A stretch of 64,000 nucleotides of DNA, from assembly GCF_026914185.1 (NCBI RefSeq), contig NC_070569.1, forward strand, positions 2,232,001 through 2,296,000, read 5' to 3'. Positions 21,184-32,500 of the stretch are shown here, in pieces (positions within the stretch are counted from its first letter, which is position 1; the number at the start of each line of letters is the position of its first letter). This DNA is from Puccinia triticina. Its lineage: Eukaryota; Basidiomycota; Pucciniomycetes; Pucciniales; Pucciniaceae. A program made the translations under genes and the position numbers. The notes beneath the pieces are model-generated. The model was not told where the DNA came from, made no database searches, and was given only the letters and a program-made list of their open reading frames with translations.

Positions 21184-22848
21184 TGTCAGCTGGCTACTAT
21201 GGCAGAGCCACCGTGACATAAAAATATACAAATAAAATATGAAAAGTAGTTTTACATATGAAAGAGACATTATTACTCTTACATATGTAAAACTACGCAA
21301 AAAACATTAAAAACACTTATAAATAAGTAATTACTTAGCTCTGTGTAATTAATAAGTAAAATATTATGAAAGATTCTGATTCTACGGGTAAAATAACCTA
21401 GGGTACCTCACTTACATGTACCCTTAATTATTATCCCTTCCTTGTGTAAACTAACTTCAAAGTTTACGCAAGTGCATCATGCCCCGCGTGGATGCACTTG
21501 TATGCACATATATATATAAGTACATATATTTACAACCATTTTCAGTGACGTAACTGAGGTGTTGTGTACAGTTCAAAAGATACCTTTATTTGTTGCGTGG
21601 CGCACCCAAGCCCGCGTGCTTTGTTGCCTAGAGCTCAAGCCCGCGCTCCTAGTGTAAATATATGCATAATGCATAAACTAGCCCGCAACCAAAGCGCTCA
21701 GGTTACCAATAAGTAAGAATGGGCCAGAATACGCCCCAATAACAATATTACATGTGTTATAGGGCTTGTACACATGTAATTAATCACCAAACAAGATGTA
21801 ATTACCACGTCATTCAATATAAAAACATTCTAGACTTAAAAGAGCTCTTTCAGCGTGCACAGGAGACACTAGAAAGCGCCCCAGCTTCTCCCAAGCCTCA
21901 CTACACGTAAATTACAACTGTAGTAAATATGTAGAAGGGGTCAAATGAACTGGAGCAATCAATAAGCGCCTCCAGAACATGTATAAAGCACTGCTTACAC
22001 GTGTACTAGTACACAGAAGCCAGTTCTAGTACCTTCTGTGGCACATTTTCACAGAAATGAGCGTCACAGAACCCCCAAACCAGCCCCCATGACGTGTAAG
22101 GCACGTGTAAAATCACGCAGAACCTCTGTAAAAGGTCCTTGGCAACCCTTGTATCCAAGCCCCAAGGTTCCACAACCCACAGCGCCTTCTAGCGCAACCA
22201 AATTGCCTCAGAATGCGCCCACAAGTGTCCCCATGTCCCCTGGGCGCCCCTGGAGGCCTGCCTAGGCTATATAAAGGGCCCTTTCTCCGCCCAAAAGGAG
22301 ATTCCCCAGCTTTACATTACCTATTAGAATTTTACCCGCCTTCAACAGCCTCATTAGCCTGTGATTTGCCAGGTAAAATACCTACTTTCGTGATTTTTAG
22401 CCCCAATTTCCGCCCTGAAGCTGCCCAGTAACCACCCTGCCCTCAAGATTACCTCCTCTGAGCGCCTCCAACTACCCAACTTCACGCCTGAAGAACCTCA
22501 AGTGCCTCTAGGGTCTTATACTAGTAAGTTTAAGCCCCTTCTCTTGAGATTCTCTGCCATTTCTTTCTGGGATTTAAACCACACCTGTTTACAGGCCCCA
22601 GTTCTTCATTCTAGAGGGATTAAACACCCCTGATTTATCAGGCCCCTCTTAAAATTAATTATATTCATTTTATTACGTCAAATTGGCCCAAATTGGCCCA
22701 AATTGCCTTATTTCTTGCGCCATAATTCCCAACAATTACGTTGGAATTATCCCTTATAACCTTGTCTCAGAGTTTTATAACTCTAATCTTTAGCTTTGCA
22801 CCACGTGTAGCTAGAAGGATAATATCCTTGGCATCACGTAGGCTGACA
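21184..22848 (+). repeat. Large solo LTR (1,665 bp) with ATTAG duplication
   Basis: Starts TGTCAGC and ends GCTGACA, flanked on both sides by ATTAG (21179-21183 and 22849-22853). A TATA-like CTATATAAAGGGCCC lies at about 22267. A related inverted copy is at 58699-60347. The perfect 5-bp duplication and TG...CA ends support a solo LTR. Confidence 0.85.
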
Positions 22849-22969
22849 ATTAGAGGGGCAGGTCTTTCAAACCACCTGTAGATTGTAACAGCCTTTCAAC
22901 CTATCATACAATTTATTTCCCCCTCAAAGGAACTTTGATTACCCATCCATCCCTTGAGTCCTACACCGC

Positions 22970-23458
22970 TACCTGAAACAAATACTGGAGAAGCTCAAGA
23001 CGCCGCCGGTGAATTTCATGTTGTTGGCTCCCTCAGTTACTTGGTGGTGGTGACATGACCAGACATAGCATTTGCCGTCAACTTTCTGGCACGTTTCTCG
23101 TTGAGTCCCTCCTTGACTCATTGGAGATTTTTGATGCATCTGATAGCCTATCTCGGAACCACCAGACAACGTCTGCTGTACATCTGCCCTGATACAACCG
23201 CCCCAGTCTTTTCGTGCTTTGTTGACGCAAATTGGGGGGGTCAATTTTCTTGCTCAACGCATGGGATGATGATCTTCTGCTTCGGGTGCCCTGTGGCTTG
23301 GATTTCAAAGCGCCTGGCCAGCGTAGCCAGCTCAACAGCGCATGCCCAATATATGGCAATGGGTATTGGTGTACAAGAAGCCCTCTGGATTTGCAACCTA
23401 TTGTGCGACCTCTTAGGTAAGGAATTTGTGGTTGATGTGTTCTGCGACAATCAGACGG
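22970..23458 (+). pseudogene. Copia RNase H region, first part
   Basis: The frame reads HVVGSLSYLVVVT, a stop, then PDIAFAVNFLARFS and later AQYMAMGIGVQEALW and CDNQT. These are the conserved blocks at the RT end and RNase H of copia Pol. The in-frame TGA and the missing upstream domains show decay. The frame is cut at 23458 by a solo gypsy LTR and continues at 24361. Confidence 0.75.
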
Positions 23459-24360
23459 TGTGGTGATCAATCTCGTGGCGCCGGTGGCGCATTCAGTTTC
23501 CAGTCATTTTTCCACTTTATATTCCATCCCTGCTCAGCCTGTCAAATTCTCCCCTCTTCTCAGGATCCTTTTTCCTTCCAGGCCTCTCCTCACTATCCCT
23601 CCTAAACACCCTCCCCATTCCTTTTTTGTTTAAGCTTCCTCATCCATTTTCATCTTTCTTGGTCCTAACACAGCGCCTGCTGTGGGTTTATTCCTTTGGT
23701 TGGTTCCTGATTTCTGTTTCCTCTTGTTGGTCTTTTCCTGTCTTCTCTTTTCTCTTTTTCCTGGTTTTCTTTTTCTGTTTGGTTCCTTTTTTTTCTGTTT
23801 CATATCACTGTGCTTTCTCTTTTCCTTTGTGTTGTCTTCATTTCTTCTGTTTCTCTTGGTTGTTGTTGCGCGCCTGTGCGCGCGGGTGTATGATTACTTG
23901 TGCACAGCATGTCACAACCCCGGAGTCTAAGTTCAGTCAAACTCAGACGATGGGGCGGCATGGACTTTGTCTGAACCATAAATATTTTTGTCTCAGATCA
24001 TCCGTCAAAACTCAAGAGTCCCGAATCTTAATTTTATTGATCTTTGTTTGCCGAGATACTTGCGGAGCTTCTGAGTTTCTCCTCTCAGCCCCGCGCCAAT
24101 CCTCTTCCAGATTCTCTCCGTTTAGATCACTTGTCCCCGGCTCAGTTTGCCGGCTTTCTTATTTTTCCTCAGATCCTCAACACCAAAACACCGCCGACGG
24201 AAATCTACTTTCCGTCGTCTCCTATAAAATCCCCTCCCAAAAACGCTATCCCCTCAAATCCCAGAATCTTCAGTTTCCCGGACCACCGCGAAGGCAGCGC
24301 CCCAGGCGCAATTTCCCTTCAAGTAACTGCCGACGGCCCAGCACCAGTTGGAGTTCCACA
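23459..24360 (+). repeat. Solo gypsy LTR inserted into copia
   Basis: Starts TGTGGTGATC, ends GAGTTCCACA and is flanked by ACGG on both sides (23455-23458 and 24361-24364). It is the same family as the LTR at 5395-6180. Removal of the LTR and one ACGG rejoins the copia frame at CAGACGGCAATT. Confidence 0.85.
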
Positions 24361-24583
24361 ACGGCAATTAAGATTGCCACAAACAATGGTTCAAACAAGC
24401 GGACTTGGCACACGGACCAGCACTTTTACATCAGCAATCAAGCTTACTACAAGAAACAAATCAAGATTTAGTGGGTAGATACCAAGAATCAATTTGCAGA
24501 CATCTTTACCAAGAACCTATCACCTCTACTTCACGAGGCTCAGGCACAAAGGGTACAAGGCAAAGCTCAGTCAAGTGGGGGGG
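24361..24583 (+). pseudogene. Copia RNase H region, last part
   Basis: Continues the frame of 22970-23458 with IKIATNNGS, DQHFYISNQ, one stop, then WVDTKNQFADIFTK, the standard end of copia Pol. A G-rich polypurine tract just before 24584 leads into the LTR. Confidence 0.75.
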
Positions 24584-24859
24584 TGTTGTAGCACGGTGTA
24601 ACTAGTTACACAGGATTACCCCCTACTACTATGTAATATTACATAATATTACATATTTCTCAACCGTGCTTTGTACGCACAGACCTTTTGTGTTTACCTA
24701 TAAATACCCTGTACATACATTCATAATATCTGTTGTTACCAATATTATTCATCTCTTTGTTACCAATATTATTCATCTCTTTGTTGTTCGTGCTCTATTA
24801 GAGTTTGCCCTAGTTAGGGCTGATGTGAGTGTAACTGTGGGTTTCAGAGGTGTCTAACA
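24584..24859 (+). repeat. Copia right LTR (276 bp)
   Basis: Starts TGTTGTAGC, ends GTCTAACA and follows a polypurine tract. It has a TATA-like CCTATAAATA at about 24698 and a 24-bp tandem duplication (TTACCAATATTATTCATCTC) at about 24735-24782. Confidence 0.75.
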
Positions 24860-24946
24860 GATAACAGGGAGATTAGTTTTTTTTCTGTGGTGTTGTATCA
24901 ACCAAGCATGCCCATTGAGGGCGTCAAAGCTGAAATTGTGTGATAC

Positions 24947-25198
24947 TTGAAGGAGGACACCAAAGCGGAAGGAATCAAACCCCTAGCATACTGGGTCAAT
25001 TGTCAAAGCACCTATCCTGTCCTCTCTAAAATGGCTTGCAAGTACCTTTTGATTCCAGCAACAAGTGCTGCTTCCAAGCGAGTTTTTTTGGGAGGCCAAC
25101 AAGTTGTATCATGGCAGCAATCTTCCCTCAGCGCTAGCAGTATTGAACAACTTTTGTGCCTCAAGGGGTGGTACAAAATGTTTGGTGGACAATTCTAG
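24947..25198 (+). pseudogene. hAT transposase C-terminal dimerisation fragment
   Basis: The frame has PLAYWVNC, YPVLSKMACKYLLIPATSAA, RVFLGG and LLCLKGWYK. These match, in order, the conserved hAT dimerisation domain (YPxLxxMAxxYLxIPATSAxxER). The rest of the transposase is absent. Confidence 0.75.
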
Positions 25199-25715
25199 GT
25201 TTCTTACTCTTTTTTTTACTGATTCATTGAAACTCGGGACCTTGTACATAGTTAAATGGGAAATAGAAGACTCAAAAATAAGACTCTGACATCAACCCCT
25301 CTCCCCCTCTCCAAAGTCCTTCCATGCCCCGGGGCTTTGGGGTTTTCCAGAGGGTCATCCTGAACCTCGTACCCCAGGGTCAGACCACGGGGTTAGACCC
25401 TGGGGCGCCAGTTTGGGTCACAGCCTTAGGAAAAGCTGAATCATCAGCAGTTTTTGTTTCAAAGGAGTCACAAAATTCTCTCATTAAATTTGCACCAGTC
25501 TACACAGATTGTGAAAAGGTGTTTTGAAAAAAGTATTTTGCTCTATATACATTGATAAAACCATAATCTATGAGGGGTTTTTCTTCCATACAGGTGTTAT
25601 CTTTCTGTTAAACTACTACCGACTGTTTATAACTGGGATGAAGAATCAAAATGACAGGGCAAACAACACTAGCAAAACAGAGTCACTTGAAAATGCTGCT
25701 TTCTAAATTTTATCT

Positions 25716-27302
25716 CTAAGCACAGGCAGTAGGGGTGTACTTGGGAGGTTGTGTCGTGACGACAGCCTCGGAATGGGCCTTTTCAACCTCTTCTTTTGTC
25801 GCGTCGACTTTGATTTTGATCCGTCCATCAGGCAACACTTCTACTTTGACCAATTCAAGAGTGGGAAGTAACCAGGTCGAACCGCAGTGTGAAACTGAAA
25901 TTAGTGAAAGAGAGGCGATGGTTTAGCACCCGACATACCGTGACTGAAGGCTTGAAATTTCAAGACCGGAGCAATCTAACTTACTTTTTTCGTGTGGATG
26001 CGAGGTTCCGACGGCGATGGTCTTGCCACCGGTAGCAACACCTGCTTGAATCCCAAAGGGAGAATCTTCAACCACCAAGCAATTTTTCGCATCAAAACCC
26101 AATCTGGTGGCAGCCAATTGAAAAGGATCGGGCTAAATTCGTAAAATGAAACCAAAATTGATTGTTAGTAGCTTGCTCAGGAATTGATACGCATTATATT
26201 TCCAACGACGAAATTCAAGAATGAATCATGCCCACAAATGGTTTTCCCCTCTTGAGTTCCGGGTCATCTGCGGTCACGGTGACCTTTGGCAAGTTGATAC
26301 CAACCCTCTCTAGGGCTCCATGACAGTGAGTGATTGCTGCAGAAGTGGCGATTGCCCAGCGATCGGTGGGCAAGGCGTTCGTAAAGTTCCGAACACCGGG
26401 TAAAATTCTGACGGAACGATCCTAAAATTTTGATCATGTTTTAGTCGATGTACGCAACAACTCAAGTTCTCGATGAAATTCGAATCAAAACTCACAACTA
26501 AATCAGAGACATCCACTTCGATGTCCTGTTCGTCGTCGTCTTCAAAAACGGCGTTATCATCATTCACCATGTTCTTGGCGTCCTCTTGCGCGGAGTTTCC
26601 TTCCGAGTCTTTTTCGATTTTAGCCATTGGTACGATGCCCAAAGCCTTTATTAAGTTAGGAAAAGGAAGGCAAAAAAGGTTGAGTGATCCTTTCCAAATG
26701 TGGGGAGAATAGAGTTGGTTAAGAGTTTTACGCGTACCTTCATTCGATTGGTTACCGATTCTCCGGTGATGCTTTGACTGAGGCCAGACTTGGTTCGTGG
26801 TTTATTAGTCGCATTAGCCGACATTGAACTTTTTCTACTGGCTCTTCTACTTGAAGCAGCACTAGATTTCCTGCTCTTGACTTCTTGCTCATATTCATCT
26901 GCTTGACGGAGGACTTCGAGTTCAAATTCTTTGACATGGGGCGCCATTTCAACGTCTGACTTTCGACGCAAGTCCGGTTTCAAGTCTCTCAAGTTATCCA
27001 TGACCCGGCGGCCGTGAGTCTCGTCAATGACTTCTTGGGGATCTCGGTTGATCTTTTTGGCAACGGCAGCCCAAGCAGATTCGATAGCTGGAATAGAGTC
27101 GATTAACGTGCCGTCCATGTCGAACTGTAAAAAACAAAACAGAGGGATTAGATTACAGAATCATATGAAAACAAGATAGAACGGTGTCAAACAAGAATGT
27201 CCACCCCTAAGGATGGCTTGTGGCACTTACGAGGACCGCGTCCACAATGAACTCTGCCTTATTCTCATCAGAGTAAGAAGCGCACAAGTTGAACTGGGAC
27301 AT
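25716..27302 (-). CDS. HAD phosphatase, glycerol-3-phosphatase-like
   Basis: Six exons (27302-27231, 27124-26738, 26645-26496, 26421-26236, 26132-25985, 25894-25716) give 373 residues; every join keeps the frame. Motif I FDMDGTL starts at residue 25, with the nucleophile Asp and the acid Asp. Motif II is ATSAA (about 228). The Lys of KPFPDPF (about 264) and VVEDSPFGIQAG (about 281) make motifs III and IV. This pattern is that of GPP1/DOG2-type enzymes, which remove phosphate from glycerol-3-phosphate or related sugar phosphates in the cytosol. The yeast enzymes are about 250 residues long. Here the cap domain carries an insertion of about 100 residues, Ser/Arg-rich and then acidic (about 100-200). 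The substrate is not certain. Confidence 0.85.
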
Positions 27303-29548
27303 GGTGCTTTTCAGGATCGGTGATTGAAAATATTTCCGACAGAGTAAACCAATGAGAGGGCTAGTAGTGAAAGATTATAGATTGCAACTGGATTGAGGAG
27401 GTGTGGAAGTTTGGATACGTAGGACAAGCAGAAAGGGGCACGAGAGTGCTTTATGCGAAAAAAATTTATAACCGATGGAGCTGTGGTTGAACTTGACGAC
27501 GGTGGCTTGATGGAGCTGGGTGGGGGGAGAAATATGTAGTGCCAATGATGACGGAAATGGCACCTTTATACACGTTGGGTCGCCGGCACACACATCGTAA
27601 ACTGCACGCTCCTACTGAGTGGATGGGCTGTTTCATTGGAACCATAGCTCACGAGAACTGGTGAGCCGAGCAGTATACAGGAAACCATGCCGCCGGAGCA
27701 AACCAGCCTTCTGCTTCCTAAATCCGAGCATCGCACTCTGTTACTGTAACCCACCAACGAAGTCGGGATAAATTTTGAAACAGGATGAAACTCATCCAAT
27801 CATGATTGGTTACCTTCCAACGAACTTCTAAATGATTACGTAAAGCGATTGACAAGGCCTTGGGTGCCAGCCTGTGCCAGCAACTTTGGTTTCTTTGGAA
27901 ATCAAACAGTGGTGCCAAGAGACATCACATCTCCGGTTGCCTCACATCGATAGGTGCTTGACACCGAAGTCATAGCTTCAATGTTGAACTCACATGGATG
28001 GAGGCAGCCGGGGGTGAACCCTCTTCCCAACCACATCACTTTCGTAACCCTTGTTGTACAAACAAAAAAAGACGCCGGATCTGGAACGCGCCTCGGGTGC
28101 TTCAGTGCTTGTCATATTCATCGGGTCATTGACATCATCACCGTTGGCCTCCAAAATACATGCAACTTTGGTCGCGAGTACTTTCCTCATGTTCTAATCT
28201 AACAAGTCATGAAGACTTCGTGATTTGTACAGCCAGTTTGATCAATTACGTACATACCATTCACGAATTTGAGATCTGAACCAAGCTTGTAAAGATGAGC
28301 CGGCGATTGTACATAGGATACGTCATTACTGAGATGATTTCGCGACAGAGTCATCAGGAGTCATCCGGAAAAATCCAAGTACATACGATTAGAATAGATT
28401 TGGTCCTTGGAAGACAAATGTCATACAACACAAATTAGTGGAACTGTAGCGTATTTTTGTCGTACATACACACGCAGGCAACGCGTTTCAAGATCCCCAA
28501 AAAGTGGTTGCGGCGGAAGAACAGTTTCCCCTTTGGACGTCTACTGCGGGACGGCGTCCTCCCACCAATATTAGGGGGATCAGTAGGTCTTTTGCACGGG
28601 TAGGATGAAACAATCCGAACGATCCCTGGTCTTAATATATAAGTAGGGTTTTTTGGTACCCTGCCTAGTCAGTGTCAAGCATAACTTAACCCAAGTCCCC
28701 TGTTGGGAGGAAGACATCGAAGATTTCACCGTTGTTCCAAGTCCTACACATGGCAAGGTGTATTGCATTCTCCTCTTGTGATGGACAACTTTGCACTAGG
28801 CTTAAGCCATCCTGGAAAGCTCCGGCTCATCTTGCCGGATCTATTGATCAACAGCAAATGGTTATTGGTTAGCCTTACATGGAGTGTTGCATGCACACAC
28901 ACACCTCCGACTTGAGTATGTATCTCAAATAAGGGATCATTTAAAATTGCAGAAGGCTTGCTTGTAACCTGAGATCTAAGTATTTGATCAACAGGCCAAA
29001 AAACAGCCTTGTTACCAACATCTTTTTCATTGACAGATAAGAAAATCACAGTCCTGCTGTCTTCTGGAGCCGGTCTTGCTTCGCCAACCATAGTGTAACT
29101 GAAAGCATATATATTTTGAATAAGCACTTGAGGCAAAAAAACTGAAAGAAAAACAAATACAAAGCAAACATCTTACGGAAGATAATAAAAAAACCGAACC
29201 AAAGAATCAACAAGATGTGATACGGTTATAATATATAAGGATGAGGAAGGACATATAGATAATTATATCGGCAGAGGGTAAGCAGATCGGGGGAGGCAGG
29301 GAGGGAGAGAGGTGAAGACGAGCCAATAAGACCAAAGACCCAAGGGGAAAAGAAGAAATGAAAAAACGAGCACGAAAAAAGGAACAGTGAATTGTTCAAA
29401 GGAGCCGGGGGTTTTTGGTGATGAAATGCGTATATACATACATATAGATATGTATAAACACGACTAAGAACGAATATATAGATACATTAAGACATCTTGC
29501 CAGGGCTAGAGCATGGACCAAAGTAGATGAATGAATGGATGGATGAGA
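27303..29548. other. Intergenic; one unassigned minus-strand frame
   Basis: Upstream region of the phosphatase gene and downstream region of CHD1. The minus-strand frame 28744-29136 (130 codons) is coding-like (a PEDSRTVIFLSVNEKDVG block) but has no family that I recognise, and no clear exon continues it. It may be a fragment of a gene or an element. Confidence 0.35.
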
Positions 29549-32500
29549 TCAATGATGAGAGGGATGAGGACGATGGGGCGGGCGAGGTAAAGGATTGGGG
29601 GGTGGAGGGAGGTGGGGATAATGGGGCATAGGCGTTGGAGCGAAGCCGGAGGGGTCAGGGATATGAGGGGAGCCGACGTACGGATGGTGAGGGTAGCTAG
29701 GTGGGACAGATGTGGCTGGGTAAGGGGAAGGGTAGCCGGAAGGTGAGCCGTAGTAGGACGGCGCCCGATTGTTTTGTGCCGGATGGGGATGGATTGAGGA
29801 GGGGGAGTGAGAGGGGGGCCGGTAGTAAGGCGAGCCCGTGGCGGGCTGGTTCATGTATCCCGTCACATTTGGCAACGGGCCCGAGCCGTCGAGATGGATA
29901 GGTGCCGACGGGGCACTGTCATAGCCGATCGGATGGTAATAGCCGCTCTGGCTTGGGAGCCCATTACTGCTCGGATTCTGCCGGAGCGGCCTGGCTCCTC
30001 TCCGTTTATTATTGTTGTTGCTCTGGTTTCGATGGCTTCCGTTGTTCCCGCTACCACTGCCGCTCGCCACACGCCTGCCTGCGTCACCACCGCCGCCTCT
30101 CCGACGATCATCACCCGAATCGTTCCTGCAGTCGCCGCTATTGCCTCCTTCATTCCTGCTAGGCCCCCTACTGCTTGACCATCCCTCGTTTCGAGAATTA
30201 TTCCCACTTGGCCCCTCGTATCTAACAGGACCGTTTCCTGAACTCTCCCTGGGGGCGTCATTTCTGGCTTCTCGTCCATACCTGTCTTGGCTCGGAGACC
30301 GGGGCGTGATGCGTCTAAAGCCAGGTGGAGGGGGCGAGCTGGGAGGGCGTGAAGAGGCAGACTCCTGGACTGGCGGAATGGTTGGAGTCTCATTAGGAGG
30401 AAGACTAGGACTGGCATCGGGAGCTTTTTGTTCTTTTGGATCAAAGCTCCGCAATCTACGAAAAAAAGGGAGTGAGCAAAATGTATCTAAGATTGAGCAC
30501 GAAATGTGTGACTGACCGGATGAACATTGATTCCATTTTATCCGCCCCGATGAGAGGTTCGGTGTTACCCGCTGGTCTGGGCCACCATTCGACAGCAAAC
30601 GACCAAAGATGACGCCTCAATCTAGTCTTGGCCTTCTCATCTCCTCGTGTGATCTTGACGCAATGGTCGATATGATGTCCAATCGCGGTGATAAGACGTT
30701 TGAGGATGGCGGCTAATCGCAAGCATCAGGTCAGGTTAGCAGCGATAGAAATGATGACGCCGGCCAAGAGTTTTATCGTGCATTCTTACCTCGAGCAGGC
30801 CCGCCGATAGTCCTACTTTCATCCGCCCGAAGTTCCTTCAATTCTTTTTTCACTGGCCTCATAGCCTCTTTACACTCCCCCTCATCCATACTGTCCTCGT
30901 CTTCTTCGATATCTTCCTCTTCCTCCTCAGCTTCCTCGGTCAGGTCCGAACTCGACTTCGAACTGGCCCTCGCCGGTGGGGAGGGCTGGTGAACTTTGGG
31001 ATGCTTCTGCTGGCCATCCATCTGCCGCTTTTTCGTTGGATGAGACGGATTGTTCGCCTTGCCAGATGGCCGCGAGCCGTGCATGTTGCCAGATCGGTGT
31101 TGGGTATCAGTAACGGAATACGAGTGGTGGTTTGAGGACTGATTTGCGTGGTGGCCGTTGAACCCGTCGCGACCCTGTTCGTCTTCCAGTTCCTGTTGCT
31201 CATGATACTCGCGCAATGCCCGCAGTAAATAATCACCTCGTCGGTTGAGATGGACAGCACTCGGAATACTTTTGGCCTTGGGTTCCTCTCCCTTGACTCG
31301 TTTAGGATCTTCCAAAAAGATTGAATCCGATAATCCCAACTCAGGGTCATCCCGAATCAGATCCCACCTGCCAAATCCATGACGCCAGGCACCGATCAAC
31401 AGAGAGTTGTCTTTAGCCTCGTTCCATTCACACGACCACCCAGCCGTTGTTGATTTGAGGCCTGAAGCCGGATGGGTCCAATTTAGTGGGTCCCTTTCGG
31501 ATGTCAATTCTGAGCAAGATCATCATAAGTATATATAGAGGTTCATCCCACTAATGTGAAGAGAGCAAGAATTGTAAGCTTACCATCATGAAGGAGTCTG
31601 AGGTCATTCATCCGACTCATCACCGTCTCAGCATTGATGCTAGGAACATTTCTAAACTCGACCAAGACGGCCTTGTTGCGCATCGCAGGAGTGACTTCCT
31701 CGCCAGCTTGTCGTTTAAGGCGGATAGCCTCCTCGTTCTCCGCCAAAGCTCGCTCACATACCTCCTTGAGCTCATCTACACACTTCAGCGTCACCTCGCG
31801 ATCTTTGAATTCTAGTTTCGCAAACTTGACCATTGTATCGTATCGCTGACGGATATCGCCAAAGTGTTGGATCGAGCGGATCAGGTCACGAATCTCCTTC
31901 GCGTTAAAGTCTTTGCTTCTTGCTTGGCTTGAATCCCGACTCTCTTTAGGCCGAGAGACCGAATCGGGAGTGTCTTCTTTCAATCGCCCACCCAATTTCC
32001 TCTTCTTGTAACGCGCGGATTTTGTCGGACCATTGGGTTCATAATCATCACCGTGATCATCGTCAGCCAGGGCCGCCTTGGGCTTGCTGGAAGGCGATCC
32101 GTTTGCAGCACGAGAGGTAGCTGTCCCACGAGCTTTCCCGTCACTTGCTCGTTTGGTGGTGGTCGCAGTCCGTTGAGATTCCAGTCGTTCTGATAGAGGG
32201 ATAATCTCATCCCACGAAGTTACATCCGCCTTGACATCCTGTATCGCAAACTGTTGCAGGAAATCTTCACCGCCAAGACTAGTACCAGTTGGAGCGGTTT
32301 CGGTTTCGAAGTTTTCTCCTTTGTTCATGATTTCGTCGAGATCCATCGACTCCAATTTAGACTGGTCGGCCGAGCTTTTGAAGAGATTAGCCGCACCGAA
32401 TTTCAATATGGCGCTCAAATCGTCCTTGTTGAATGTTGTCTCAGGCTTCGGAGCCTCTTTCCTTCCAACGTGTTTGCCCGAAGTATCCATTTGGTTGATG

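Noticed and set aside
22038..22265. A 75-codon frame also present in the inverted LTR copy (59271-59498)
   Set aside because: About ten residues differ between the copies, which does not suggest protein constraint; it is better explained as chance within a repeated LTR.
24044..24478. Open frame of 144 codons across the solo LTR
   Set aside because: It lies in the LTR and runs by chance into the copia remnant.
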